Positions 1-7,079 of a DNA stretch of 17,916 nt are shown piece by piece. The notes beneath the pieces are model-generated. The model saw nothing but the letters and a program-made list of their open reading frames with translations, made no database searches and was not told where the DNA came from. The stretch's first letter is position 1. Every line of letters begins with the position of its first letter. The stretch is from positions 1 to 17,916 of the forward strand of contig DUSQ01000061.1 in NCBI GenBank assembly GCA_012842545.1. Direction: 5' to 3'. The DNA comes from Coprothermobacter sp. GTDB lineage: Bacteria; Coprothermobacterota; Coprothermobacteria; Coprothermobacterales; Coprothermobacteraceae. Position numbers and translations under genes: made by a program.

Positions 1-761
1 GAGATGTGGTTGGTAGAGCCATTCACAACGAAATGAAAAAATGCCATAGTAATCACTTGTACCTGGATTTAAGACCTGTTGGCCTTCAGCGCTTAAGAAG
101 GGAATTTCCCATGTTGCTTTCTCGTCTCCAACAAGAAGGTTTTGATCCCACCAAGGATTTAGTTCCTGTGGCGCCCGGTGCACATTATACTATGGGTGGC
201 ATAAAGACTGACCTATGGGGGAGGACCTCGGTAAAAGGTTTATATGCCGTGGGAGAATGTGCATGCAATTATGTTCATGGCGCTAATAGATTAGCTAGTA
301 ATTCTTTGCTCGAAGGGATAGTGTTTGCTAAACGGGCAGCACAAAGTATTGCTGAAAATTCCATGCATGGGTTCAAATCTGACAGCGGCAGTGTTCTCTG
401 CATAGCTAAACGTGACTTTCCCGAATATGATGAAGTAATTAGGGTCTTGAAGCATGGTATGCAAACCAACATGGGAATCGAAAGGAACGGAGATAGACTA
501 AATCAGTTTATATCGGAGCTTGATGAGCTTTTGGAGTTGATCCACCATTCGCAAATTTGTAAGCAAGGGCTGGAACTGCTTCAGAAGATAACTGTTTGTA
601 CATTGATGACGCGTGCTGCTCTTTGGCGTGAGGAGTCAAGGGGAGCACACTTCCGTTCCGACTTTCCTGAAGAGGATCCAATGTTCAAAAAACATCTCGT
701 GGTGAATAGAAGAGGCCAGCGAGAAATAAATGCAGAGGTGGTAGAAAATCATGAGTGGTGA
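1..761 (+). CDS. nadB: L-aspartate oxidase, C-terminal part (5' end outside the window)
   Basis: NadB is the FAD enzyme that oxidises L-aspartate to iminoaspartate, the first step of quinolinate and NAD synthesis in the cytoplasm. The frame is open at the left edge (it reads Asp-Val-Val-Gly-Arg-Ala from base 3), so about the first half, including the FAD-binding Rossmann fold, lies outside. Visible family marks are VAPGAHYTMGGI, GLYAVGECACNYVHGANRLA and SNSLLEGIVFAKRAA, the flavin- and substrate-contacting region shared with succinate dehydrogenase flavoproteins, followed by the helical C-terminal domain with a SRGAHFRSDFP segment. The first in-frame start-like codon (GTG at 6) is internal, not a real start. 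The stop lies inside the start of nadC (11-base overlap), so the two are translationally linked. Identity is firm; only the length is unknown. Confidence 0.95.
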   Translation, partial: DVVGRAIHNEMKKCHSNHLYLDLRPVGLQRLRREFPMLLSRLQQEGFDPTKDLVPVAPGAHYTMGGIKTDLWGRTSVKGLYAVGECACNYVHGANRLASNSLLEGIVFAKRAAQSIAENSMHGFKSDSGSVLCIAKRDFPEYDEVIRVLKHGMQTNMGIERNGDRLNQFISELDELLELIHHSQICKQGLELLQKITVCTLMTRAALWREESRGAHFRSDFPEEDPMFKKHLVVNRRGQREINAEVVENHEW

Positions 762-1623
762 GTTTGGTTTTGACTACAGAAGTGCCCAGCGGGCAGTGTT
801 ATTTGCACTGGAAGAAGACATGGGCTTTGGTGACATCACAACTGATGCTGTTTTTCGAACTTCTCAGAATGCTACTGCTAAGATAGTGGCTAAAGAAACG
901 GGTATCATAGCTGGTTTGCCTTTAATGGAGCTTATTTTTTCACTTATGGGTAGTAATAATGTGGCAGTCAAACTCTGTGCTAAAGAGGGAGAACAAGTTC
1001 ACGTGGGTCAGCAGATTGCTTTACTTACAGGTGACATACGCACTTTACTTTCTGCTGAACGCACACTTCTGAATTTTTTACAAAGGTTGAGCGGTATTGC
1101 CACGGCAACCCATGAATATGTGCAAGCTGCTTCACCTTTTGGTGTTGGAATATGCGATACGAGAAAGACTGTGCCAGGGCTTAGGTATCTAGACAAATAC
1201 GCGGTAAGAGTGGGGGGAGGGATGAACCACCGTTTTAACTTAAGCGATGCGGTGCTCATAAAGGATAACCATGTAGCAGGGGCTGGGAGTATAACGGAGG
1301 CTGTTAAGCGTGCGAAACGTGCAGTATCTTTTACAAAGAAAATAGAGGTTGAAGTTACAAACTTGGAGGAAGTGAAGGAAGCTATGGACTGCGGAGTGGA
1401 TCTGATTTTGCTAGATAACATGAGCGTATGCATGATGTCGGAAGCAGTTAAACTTATTAGAAAGCAAAATTCAAATGTTTTGATAGAAGCTTCGGGTAAT
1501 GTCACTTTAGAGAAAATATCTGAAATAGCTAAAACTGGAGTTGATGTGATAAGTGTGGGGTCTCTCACTCATAGCGTTAAGGCTTTAGACATAAGCATGT
1601 ATGTGGAAATCGACAACACTTAG
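751..1623 (+). CDS. nadC: Nicotinate-nucleotide pyrophosphorylase (quinolinate phosphoribosyltransferase)
   Basis: NadC joins quinolinate to PRPP with loss of CO2, giving nicotinate mononucleotide, so it works directly after NadB and NadA. The 290-residue product has the usual family length. Recognisable blocks are LEEDMGFGDITTDAV near the N terminus, RTLLNFLQRLSGIATAT, DTRKTVPGLR from residue 136 (substrate-binding Arg and Lys), GGGMNHRFNLSDAVLIKDNH, then EVEVTNLEE, LILLDNMS and EASGNV on successive strands of the alpha/beta barrel. The ATG start is backed by AGAGGTGG at 734-741, nine bases upstream and inside nadB. nadA is not in the window and may lie upstream. The last bases overlap the stop of the convergent DUF2905 gene by 4. 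Confidence 0.97.
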   Translation: MSGEFGFDYRSAQRAVLFALEEDMGFGDITTDAVFRTSQNATAKIVAKETGIIAGLPLMELIFSLMGSNNVAVKLCAKEGEQVHVGQQIALLTGDIRTLLSAERTLLNFLQRLSGIATATHEYVQAASPFGVGICDTRKTVPGLRYLDKYAVRVGGGMNHRFNLSDAVLIKDNHVAGAGSITEAVKRAKRAVSFTKKIEVEVTNLEEVKEAMDCGVDLILLDNMSVCMMSEAVKLIRKQNSNVLIEASGNVTLEKISEIAKTGVDVISVGSLTHSVKALDISMYVEIDNT

Positions 1624-1853
1624 TGGAGAAAACGTGTAATGAGATGCAATACAATACTGATGATTGCGCTAAGCAGTAAGAAACTCACAATGGGTGCATA
1701 AAAGATAAAATTGTCGTTCTTGATGTAAATGTCACCTGGAAGCCTGCCGAAAGGTATGCCTTTTATATTAAAAGATGATAAAGCCCACAAAAGTACACCT
1801 AGCACTGTTAGGCAGAGGCCGAATAAGACTAAGGTTTTCCCCAATTGACTCAT
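1620..1853 (-). CDS. DUF2905 family small membrane protein
   Basis: A 77-residue protein with two hydrophobic stretches (about residues 5-25 and 53-74) separated by the segment FGRLPGDIYIKNDNFIFYAP, whose LPGDI and FYxP elements are the signature of the DUF2905 family. These are short two-helix membrane proteins of unknown function. The ATG has a strong Shine-Dalgarno sequence (AAAGGAGGG read on the minus strand, about nine bases before the start) and starts one base after the bioY stop codon, so it is the second gene of a bioY transcript. Its own stop overlaps that of nadC by 4 bases. No role in biotin uptake can be inferred beyond co-transcription. Confidence 0.85.
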   Translation of the reverse strand: MSQLGKTLVLFGLCLTVLGVLLWALSSFNIKGIPFGRLPGDIYIKNDNFIFYAPIVSFLLLSAIISIVLHLITRFLH

Positions 1854-1854
1854 T

Positions 1855-2403
1855 TCAGCCGGCCCTCCTTTCGGTGAAGGTCGGAACTAGCTGCTTTAGG
1901 ATTCTAGTTATGGGAGATGCAACGGTGAAAGCCACTACAGCCTTAATAAGATCCATTAGCGCTAACGGGAGCATTCCCCACACAATAGCACCAATTGGTG
2001 TCTTTGTTATGAAGCTTAGCTGCAGTGTACCTGCAATGTAAGTAAGACTCAGTCCAATAATAACTCCTACCCAGTAACCGTATTTGTTAAACCTTCTGTG
2101 CGTCCAGCTAACCAAGTAAGCGCAGAAAGGAAAAGACAGTAAAAAGCCGCCCGTTTTACCAAGTAGTATGCCAATACCAGAAGATCCTCCTGCAAAAACC
2201 GGTAAACCAAGAGCTCCAAGAACAACGTAAATTAAAACTGCTATGAAGCTTTGCCGTGGTAGCAGCAGTATGGATAAAAAGAAAATAGCAAAAACTTGAA
2301 GTGTGAAAGGAACAGGAAAAAATGGTAACGGCAGGGAAATCTGAGCACAAACGCACAAAAACGCCGTACTTAATGCGATGTGCGTTAAATCAGATGTTTT
2401 CAT
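1855..2403 (-). CDS. bioY: Biotin transporter BioY (ECF-type S component)
   Basis: BioY is the membrane-embedded biotin-binding subunit of an energy-coupling-factor importer. The product has about six hydrophobic segments and BioY signatures: FPVPFTLQVFAIFFLS in the first third, YVVLGALGLPVFAGG, then GIGILLGKTGGFLLSFPFCA, which contribute to the biotin site. I chose the ATG at 2403 (182 residues, normal for BioY) over an upstream in-frame codon at 2439 because AAAGGAG sits about eight bases before it and because a promoter lies at 2438-2446. No biotin-synthesis genes and no EcfA/EcfT subunits are in the window, so the protein either uses a shared ECF module elsewhere or works alone. DUF2905 follows directly. 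Confidence 0.93.
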   Translation of the reverse strand: MKTSDLTHIALSTAFLCVCAQISLPLPFFPVPFTLQVFAIFFLSILLLPRQSFIAVLIYVVLGALGLPVFAGGSSGIGILLGKTGGFLLSFPFCAYLVSWTHRRFNKYGYWVGVIIGLSLTYIAGTLQLSFITKTPIGAIVWGMLPLALMDLIKAVVAFTVASPITRILKQLVPTFTERRAG

Positions 2404-2437
2404 TCTATAGCTCCTTTCTAATTTCTTGCCGTTAAGC

Positions 2438-2446
2438 ATTATATCA
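2438..2446 (-). promoter_or_regulatory. Extended -10 promoter for bioY
   Basis: Read on the minus strand this is TGATATAAT: a perfect TATAAT with the TGn extension. No good -35 hexamer is visible, as is common with extended -10 promoters. The expected transcription start leaves a leader of about 28 bases containing the bioY Shine-Dalgarno sequence. The same nine bases occur upstream of the CDF gene at 13863-13871. Confidence 0.65.
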
Positions 2447-2525
2447 GTAAAAGTGGGTGTACTTCGGTAGGCGGTGGGCTAAAATCAGTGTGTGTGTAGT
2501 ACCCGTAGAGAGTGGGGTGATAGCA

Positions 2526-3176
2526 TTGTTTACCTCAAGAGTGGAGGCGGCGCAAAAGCTTGCTGATGTCCTTCTCGAATACAAACATGCTGATAATGCC
2601 ATAATACTTGGAATACTGCGCGGAGGAGCTTTACTTGCTCACACGTTGTCTGAGTGTTTAGGTTTGCCATGGGATGTGCTTGGCATAAAAAAGATAGGAG
2701 CTCCGTTTGATCCAGAACTGGCTGTGGGAGCTGTTGCCCCTGACGGGAGTGTGTTTGTGGACCGTTGGATAAAAGAGCACTACAGGGTGGGTGACGATTA
2801 CATCAAAAGTGCCAGCGTGAGGAGATTAGCAGAGCTACGTGAGCAACTGAACTACGTGAGGGGCTCTTCCAGCTATGAAAACTTGAATGGGATGATCGTT
2901 ATTCTAACAGATGATGGTGTGGCAACGGGAGCTACCATGAAAGCCGCAGTGAATTTTGTAAAGAACAATAATGCTGGAAAGATCGTGGTTGCGGTACCAG
3001 TCATTTCACCTGAAACCTTTGAAGAGTTAAGGGAGCAAGTAGACGAGGTTAAAGCTTTATTAGTTCCCCAAGATTTTATGGCAGTGGGTCAGTTCTACTT
3101 AAACTTTGAGCAGGTTACCGATCAGCATATTGCTAAGCTTTACCATCTTGGAAAAGGAGATGGCTCTCCTTCTTGA
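2526..3176 (+). CDS. Phosphoribosyltransferase-family protein (COG1926 type)
   Basis: A type I phosphoribosyltransferase fold of about 216 residues. The start region FTSRVEAAQKLADVLLEY, the AIILGILRGGALLA strand-turn (pyrophosphate loop region), the LGIKKIGAPFDPELAVGAV flexible-loop region, and the PRPP-binding motif ILTDDGVATGAT with acidic pair Asp129-Asp130 are all as in the COG1926 'predicted phosphoribosyltransferase' group; its substrate is unknown, although such proteins are often linked to nucleobase salvage or modification. I chose the TTG at 2526 because GGGGTGAT precedes it at good spacing and homologues begin at this point; an in-frame GTG at 2517 and the long upstream extension to 2457 are less likely. 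The gene is divergent from bioY and stands alone, with about 120 bases before the next gene. Confidence 0.8.
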   Translation: MFTSRVEAAQKLADVLLEYKHADNAIILGILRGGALLAHTLSECLGLPWDVLGIKKIGAPFDPELAVGAVAPDGSVFVDRWIKEHYRVGDDYIKSASVRRLAELREQLNYVRGSSSYENLNGMIVILTDDGVATGATMKAAVNFVKNNNAGKIVVAVPVISPETFEELREQVDEVKALLVPQDFMAVGQFYLNFEQVTDQHIAKLYHLGKGDGSPS

Positions 3177-3233
3177 CCAATAAGTGCATGTTCTAGTTGT
3201 GAATTCTGGCTCATTATTTGTGATGACTTGAAT

Positions 3234-3239
3234 TATACT
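3234..3239 (+). promoter_or_regulatory. Possible -10 box for the epimerase operon
   Basis: TATACT matches the -10 consensus at five of six positions and lies in the AT-rich gap before the epimerase gene, giving a leader of about 50 bases. I see no convincing -35 at the right spacing, so this is tentative. No terminator hairpin with a T-run is visible after the phosphoribosyltransferase gene. Confidence 0.3.
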
Positions 3240-3296
3240 TAACTTGGTGAATGTTTTGCAAAAGATGCTCTGAAAATGCTTCTTGGGAGGTTGAAT

Positions 3297-4241
3297 GTGT
3301 TGAAAAAAAGAGTTTTAGTAACAGGCGGGGCAGGGTTCATAGGCAGTCATCTGGTTAGGAGACTCGTTGCGGATGGAGCTGAGGTTGTGGTCATCGATGA
3401 TTTGTCCATGGGTGATGCATCAAAAGTAGATCCTGGAGCCCAACTCATGGCCTTGGATGTAAGAAGTATGGAAACCAGCCGTGTGATAAAAGATTTTAAA
3501 CCGGATGTGGTGTTTCACTTGGCAGCCCAAATAAACCTGAGAAGAAGCCTTCAACAGCCTTTAGAAGATGCCTCCATAAATATTCTGGGAAGCGTAAACG
3601 TCATACAAAGCTTAGTGGAGAGTGCTGAAGACATAAGCAAAGTTAAGTTTATCTTTTCGTCCACCGGCGGGGCAATTTACGGTGATGTAGATGTGCTACC
3701 TACCCCGGAAACTGTGGAGCCAAACCCGCTGTCTCCTTACGGTGTAGCCAAGTTTTCTGTGGAGAAATATCTGTACTATTACCATGTGGTGCATGGTCTA
3801 CCCTATGTTTCTCTAAGATATAGCAACGTTTATGGACCTGGTCAAAGTACGAAAGGCGAGGCTGGCGTTGTGGCCATATTTTTAGAAAAGATGCTTTCTG
3901 GAGAAACACCCATAATCAATGGTGATGGAACACAAACGAGAGATTTCGTGTTTGTGGAAGATGTGGTGGAGGCAAACATAAAGGCTGCTTACGCCAATGC
4001 GGTTGGGGTGTTTAATATTGGCACAGGTAAGGAAAGCAGTGTTCTTGACATATTCGAGCATCTTAAGCAATATGTGGGCAAGGATTTTCCAAAGGTTCAT
4101 GGTCCTGCCATACCTGGTGAATTGCAGAGAAGTTGTTTGGACTATTCTAAGGCGAGAGAAGTACTTGGTTGGGAACCGAAGGTTGATTTGGCGGAGGGTC
4201 TCAGGATAACGACTGAGGCTTTTGCACACGAACTCAGATAA
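3297..4241 (+). CDS. NAD-dependent sugar-nucleotide epimerase/dehydratase (GalE-like extended SDR)
   Basis: An extended short-chain dehydrogenase of about 314 residues. The N terminus has the Rossmann motif VTGGAGFIGSHL (GxxGxxG), followed by VVVIDDLS where the acidic residue at the end of the second strand selects NAD, then VFHLAAQ. The catalytic Ser region is FIFSSTGGAIYG and the YxxxK pair is Tyr148/Lys152 in SPYGVAKFSVEKY. RYSNVYGPGQ and DGTQTRDFVFVEDV are typical of UDP-glucose 4-epimerase and related UDP-sugar epimerases. The exact sugar cannot be read from sequence. GGGAGG at 3285-3290 supports GTG 3297 or TTG 3300; the apparent start at 3276 lies before the ribosome-binding site. It is probably the first gene of a + operon reaching to 6514 and could supply sugar nucleotides for envelope polysaccharide. 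Confidence 0.87.
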   Translation: MLKKRVLVTGGAGFIGSHLVRRLVADGAEVVVIDDLSMGDASKVDPGAQLMALDVRSMETSRVIKDFKPDVVFHLAAQINLRRSLQQPLEDASINILGSVNVIQSLVESAEDISKVKFIFSSTGGAIYGDVDVLPTPETVEPNPLSPYGVAKFSVEKYLYYYHVVHGLPYVSLRYSNVYGPGQSTKGEAGVVAIFLEKMLSGETPIINGDGTQTRDFVFVEDVVEANIKAAYANAVGVFNIGTGKESSVLDIFEHLKQYVGKDFPKVHGPAIPGELQRSCLDYSKAREVLGWEPKVDLAEGLRITTEAFAHELR

Positions 4242-4275
4242 ACTTTGCTTTTTTAACTAGAGGAGGAGTAAATTC

Positions 4276-4482
4276 ATGTCATCGGATGAAAGGTTGCTTT
4301 TGTTACATGGATTCACAGAGGAAGAACTTCCTATTTTGATGAAGGCGTGCAGAACACTGTTTCCCGACAAAGATTTGGTATTCGCTGTGACTACGGAAAC
4401 AAACATGGAGTGGAAGGTTTCCGAGCTTATTGATGAAGTTCTTAAGGAACATCAGTACTTCAAGCGACAAAAGGGGGTGTGA
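4276..4482 (+). CDS. DUF3783 domain small protein
   Basis: A 68-residue soluble protein with the DUF3783 pattern: an initial LLLLHGF segment, TEEELPILMKA, then FAVTTETNMEWKVSELIDEVLKEH. The family is small, widespread in anaerobes and has no known function. The start is certain: AGGAGGAG at 4261-4268 stands seven bases before the ATG. It is 34 bases downstream of the epimerase and 3 bases upstream of the LapA-like gene, so it lies in one transcript with both. Confidence 0.8.
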   Translation: MSSDERLLLLHGFTEEELPILMKACRTLFPDKDLVFAVTTETNMEWKVSELIDEVLKEHQYFKRQKGV

Positions 4483-4485
4483 GAT

Positions 4486-4845
4486 TTGGCTGGAACCATA
4501 TTGCTCATACTTGTGATTGCGGTAGCAGCAGTAGTTTTTGGCATGCAGAATACGGTACCACTAACCATAAATTTCTTGTTTTGGAGTTTCCAAGGCTCGG
4601 CAGCACTAATTTTGGTGATTTCCATGCTGCTGGGGGTGATATTGGGCATCTTGCTTGTAACGCCAAGTTTCAATGCTCGTGGACGTACCATAAAAAGCTT
4701 ACGGGATGACATAAAACGTCTGGAAGAAGAGAAATCAAAACTGCAGGAGGAGCTGAATCTGACAAGGGATTTGCTAAAGGCGGTTAAGCCTGAAACGAAA
4801 TCCGATGACGGTCATGATTCTAAGGAGGAAGAACAATACCAGTAG
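4486..4845 (+). CDS. LapA-domain (DUF1049) membrane protein
   Basis: A 119-residue protein with two transmembrane helices (about residues 3-21 and 38-58) joined by a short loop with QNTVPLTINFLFWSF, the hallmark of the LapA/DUF1049 domain, followed by a charged coiled coil (about 66-100) and an acidic hydrophilic tail. In Gram-negative bacteria LapA takes part in regulating lipopolysaccharide assembly; in monoderms the domain occurs without LPS and its job is not known, so I give no symbol. Translation starts at a TTG only 3 bases after the DUF3783 stop; the G-rich run at 4473-4479 inside the previous gene is the likely ribosome-binding site. Confidence 0.8.
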   Translation: MAGTILLILVIAVAAVVFGMQNTVPLTINFLFWSFQGSAALILVISMLLGVILGILLVTPSFNARGRTIKSLRDDIKRLEEEKSKLQEELNLTRDLLKAVKPETKSDDGHDSKEEEQYQ

Positions 4846-4855
4846 AGCAGTAGTT

Positions 4856-4861
4856 TATAAT
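4856..4861 (+). promoter_or_regulatory. Possible internal -10 box upstream of the NagA-like gene
   Basis: A perfect TATAAT in the only AT-rich gap (68 bases) of this operon. No -35 consensus is seen 16-18 bases upstream. Just downstream TATTAAC occurs twice (4861-4867 and 4875-4881). It could give the NagA-like and methyltransferase-like genes a start of their own. Confidence 0.35.
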
Positions 4862-4913
4862 ATTAACGGAATGCTATTAACATTGAATTAAACTTTGTCC
4901 TTAGGAGGTTGAT

Positions 4914-5846
4914 ATGATCAGAAGGCTTCCAGGTCTGGTAGATAGCCATGTTCACGGAGCCGTGGGAAAATCTGTCATGGATGGCATCGATGCCATAAAG
5001 GAAATAGGTGAATACTTGGCCCTAAACGGCATATATGGATGGTTCCCTACCACAAGAACAGCATCTTGGGACAGCATACTTGAGGCAATAAACAACATTG
5101 TTTCCGCTTCACGTAACCAGTCGGTGGCTGAGGCGCGCATTCTTGGCGTCCATGTGGAAGGGCCATTCCTTAATCCAGATTTTCACGGATCGCAACCAGT
5201 GGAACATATTATTAAGCCTTCACTTCAGAAGGCTGAAAAACTTGTGAAAGCAGCTCAGGGTTTGCCGCTAATTGTTACTTTGGCACCTGAAGCACCAGGG
5301 GCATCAGAAGTCATCGATTACTTAGTCAAGAATGGCGCTGTGGTTAGTTTGGGGCACACTGGTGCCACCTATGAACAAATGCAAAGGGCTATTTCTATTG
5401 GAGCTAACAGGGTTACACATTTATTCAACTCCATGAAATTTTTCCACCATAGAGAACCTGGACCAATTGGAACAGCTTTGTTTTCAGATGCGTATGTTGA
5501 GCTCATCGTAGATGGCGTTCATGTTCATCCTGCCACTGTGGGGCTTACTTTGAAAGCCAAGGGCCTCTCAAAAGTGGTTTTCGTATCCAACGGTACAGAA
5601 GGTATGGGTATGGAAGATGGGGTGTACGAACTTGATGGACGTGTATTAAAAGTGGAAAAGGGTGCTGTTTACGAAGACCATACACTTATGGGCAGTGCTA
5701 CCAACTTAAAAGATGGTGTGATCAATTTGTCCCGGAAGCTTAATATTCCATTAGAGGAACTGTGGATAACAGCTAGCAGAACCCCCCTGGAGAGTGTAGG
5801 GCTGGACGTAGATTTGCCTCTATGCACCGTGTCGGACAGTTATTAA
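4914..5846 (+). CDS. NagA-like amidohydrolase, compact form lacking the catalytic Asp
   Basis: By similarity this is an N-acetylglucosamine-6-phosphate deacetylase relative: PGLVDSHVHG (metal-binding His12 and His14), GVHVEGPFLNP with metal-binding Glu82, TLAPE, SLGHTGAT with His148, THLFNSM with His169, HREPGPIG and ELIVDGVHVHP are all NagA motifs. Two things are odd. At 310 residues it is shorter than the roughly 380 usual for NagA: it starts right at the first barrel strand and ends soon after the TPLESVGL helix, so both halves of the small beta-sandwich domain are missing. The catalytic Asp at the end of barrel strand 8 (usually in a TDA context) is Asn226 in FVSNGTEGMG. The start is secure: TTAGGAGG about six bases before the ATG. 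It may be inactive, regulatory, or use another mechanism, so I withhold the symbol nagA. Confidence 0.8.
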   Translation: MIRRLPGLVDSHVHGAVGKSVMDGIDAIKEIGEYLALNGIYGWFPTTRTASWDSILEAINNIVSASRNQSVAEARILGVHVEGPFLNPDFHGSQPVEHIIKPSLQKAEKLVKAAQGLPLIVTLAPEAPGASEVIDYLVKNGAVVSLGHTGATYEQMQRAISIGANRVTHLFNSMKFFHHREPGPIGTALFSDAYVELIVDGVHVHPATVGLTLKAKGLSKVVFVSNGTEGMGMEDGVYELDGRVLKVEKGAVYEDHTLMGSATNLKDGVINLSRKLNIPLEELWITASRTPLESVGLDVDLPLCTVSDSY

Positions 5847-5896
5847 GAAGCCTTTTCTTGGTCTGAAAGATCCTGTTTGAGGAGGTGATAACTCGG

Positions 5897-6514
5897 TTGT
5901 CTTGTGAAAATGATGTATATGCTGCTTTATCTTCGGTTTTCGAGAGGATGAAAAAAGATATCATCTCAATGAATGCAAAACGCATTGGAATTGTGGGCAA
6001 TGGTTTGTTGGTTCAGAAAGTTTTTTCAATGGTTGATGGCTGTGCTGTCATATTAAATGAAAACGTTTTTAATATGAAGTCTTTGGATTTACTGGTTGTA
6101 GATCGTATTTTACCTACTGAGAAGGTTGTTGAATTGACACCCAGCGCAGCCAATAATCTGCTACGAGTTGGTGGTGAGTTACTCATTACCGACGTCTTAA
6201 TGACGAGGTCGGTTCCGGGCAATGTGAGAAAATCTCTGTCTCGGATTGGTTTTACCTATACTAGAAAGTCAAAAACACATCACTTAGTTGAAGAGATGGC
6301 AGAAGCTGGGTTTTCTTGTTTGAGAGCTGAAGACATAACTGACTTGGTCCGCAATTGGTGGGAGCAGAAAAGACAGTCTTGTTCTTCTCCTTTGGAGGAA
6401 AGTTCTTATGCTTATTTACTTGATGACGACCGCTACAGTTTAGGTAAGGCTTTGTTTTACGTTTATGTGCGAGCCGAAAAGACGCGTGCCTTGGAAGAAG
6501 AACTTTGCGAGTAG
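5897..6514 (+). CDS. Methyltransferase-like protein of uncertain activity
   Basis: A 205-residue protein that looks like a worn class I SAM-dependent methyltransferase. RIGIVGNGLLVQKVF resembles the glycine-rich strand-turn that binds SAM, LDLLVVDRILP resembles motif IV, and LLRVGGELLITDVL is the usual post-IV strand. The segment HHLVEEMAEAGF and the following DLVRNWW resemble the C-terminal region of type-11 methyltransferases, where the last strand is FYVYVRAEK. The motif I glycine pattern is incomplete, so catalysis is uncertain and no substrate can be named. The TTG at 5897 is chosen because GGAGGTGAT at 5881-5889 is the ribosome-binding site; the apparent GTG at 5885 lies inside it. It is 50 bases downstream of the NagA-like gene, with no terminator visible between them. 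Confidence 0.5.
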   Translation: MSCENDVYAALSSVFERMKKDIISMNAKRIGIVGNGLLVQKVFSMVDGCAVILNENVFNMKSLDLLVVDRILPTEKVVELTPSAANNLLRVGGELLITDVLMTRSVPGNVRKSLSRIGFTYTRKSKTHHLVEEMAEAGFSCLRAEDITDLVRNWWEQKRQSCSSPLEESSYAYLLDDDRYSLGKALFYVYVRAEKTRALEEELCE

Positions 6515-6542
6515 GCCTATACAAGATAGCCTTGGGCAGGGT

Positions 6543-6572
6543 TTGGTAATGTGGTAAATAATGCGTTAAAAT
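6543..6572 (+). promoter_or_regulatory. Promoter for the 6579 gene, probably giving a leaderless mRNA
   Basis: TTGGTA (6543-6548) and TAAAAT (6567-6572) are separated by 18 bases. The -10 hexamer ends six bases before the ATG at 6579, so a normal start point seven bases downstream would be the A of that ATG. There is no Shine-Dalgarno sequence in front of the gene, which agrees with a leaderless message. Confidence 0.55.
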
Positions 6573-6578
6573 GAGTGC

Positions 6579-7079
6579 ATGGTGATGGGCACAATATCCG
6601 CTGAGCTTGAGGGTGAACAGCTTTATCTTACTCTGGATGACAGCAGCGTTTTCTTGGTTGATCCTGAATATGACGTGCGTGAAGAACCTTGGGGATTTGC
6701 GATGGGGCATGAAGTTGTCATGGATATGTCTGTTTACAGGTATGCACGTTATGTTGGGAAGAACCTGATTGTTTGTTTTGGTCCTTGGAATGGTAACAGC
6801 TTTGAACTTTTCAACAGAACATGGATAGGTGTCCAGGAAAATCAACTGGTTGCTATTGAGGTCTTTTTCCACGAAGAAGGTAATTTCATAGTTGGTGTGG
6901 TGCCTGTAGAGCTAAGCCCTGACAAAACAGGTATCATACAACCTTTGGAAAACTCGCTGACTATTTCGATGAATCCCGTGTATGAAGTCAGAGCGAATTA
7001 CATGCTGCCGAAGCTCATGAATACTGAACTTTATTTGAAATATGAGCGTTTTCTTTTAGAGGGCTTGAATCATGGTTAG
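6579..7079 (+). CDS. Hypothetical protein coupled to a nitrilase-family gene
   Basis: I do not recognise this 166-residue protein. It is acidic in its first half, has no signal peptide or transmembrane helix, and by eye alternates short hydrophobic stretches (LYLTLDDSSVFLVD, KNLIVCFGPW, QLVAIEVFFHEEGNFIVGVV) with turns, suggesting a mostly beta fold. It contains single-residue hydrophobic clusters rich in Trp, Tyr and Phe but no evident catalytic motif. Its stop lies 8 bases inside the nitrilase-family gene, so the two are co-translated and the protein could be a partner or modulator of that enzyme; this is inference from position only. The start is the ATG at 6579, placed by the promoter; a second ATG lies at 6585. 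Confidence 0.7.
   Translation: MVMGTISAELEGEQLYLTLDDSSVFLVDPEYDVREEPWGFAMGHEVVMDMSVYRYARYVGKNLIVCFGPWNGNSFELFNRTWIGVQENQLVAIEVFFHEEGNFIVGVVPVELSPDKTGIIQPLENSLTISMNPVYEVRANYMLPKLMNTELYLKYERFLLEGLNHG

Noticed and set aside
1008..1568. A 186-codon minus-strand reading frame inside nadC
   Set aside because: Its Ser/Thr-rich translation is the mirror of a firmly identified NadC; there is no supporting start signal.
2404..2525. BirA operator upstream of bioY
   Set aside because: I looked for the TTGTAAAC/GTTTACAA-type or TTGTTAACC dyad and saw none; bioY here may be controlled in another way.
3177..3296. Small palindromes such as TTTTGCAAAA before the epimerase gene
   Set aside because: Short, AT-rich and not associated with the start or promoter in a meaningful way.
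6508..6532. Inverted repeat AGGCCTAT / ATAGCCT at the end of the methyltransferase-like gene, as a terminator
   Set aside because: Only seven pairs with a bulge, and G-rich sequence follows rather than a T-run.
6261..6872. A 203-codon minus-strand reading frame across the methyltransferase-like and orphan genes
   Set aside because: It is antisense to two plus-strand frames that have promoters, start signals and protein-like sequence; its translation is rich in Lys, Thr, Pro and His with no domain pattern, and it has no ribosome-binding site.
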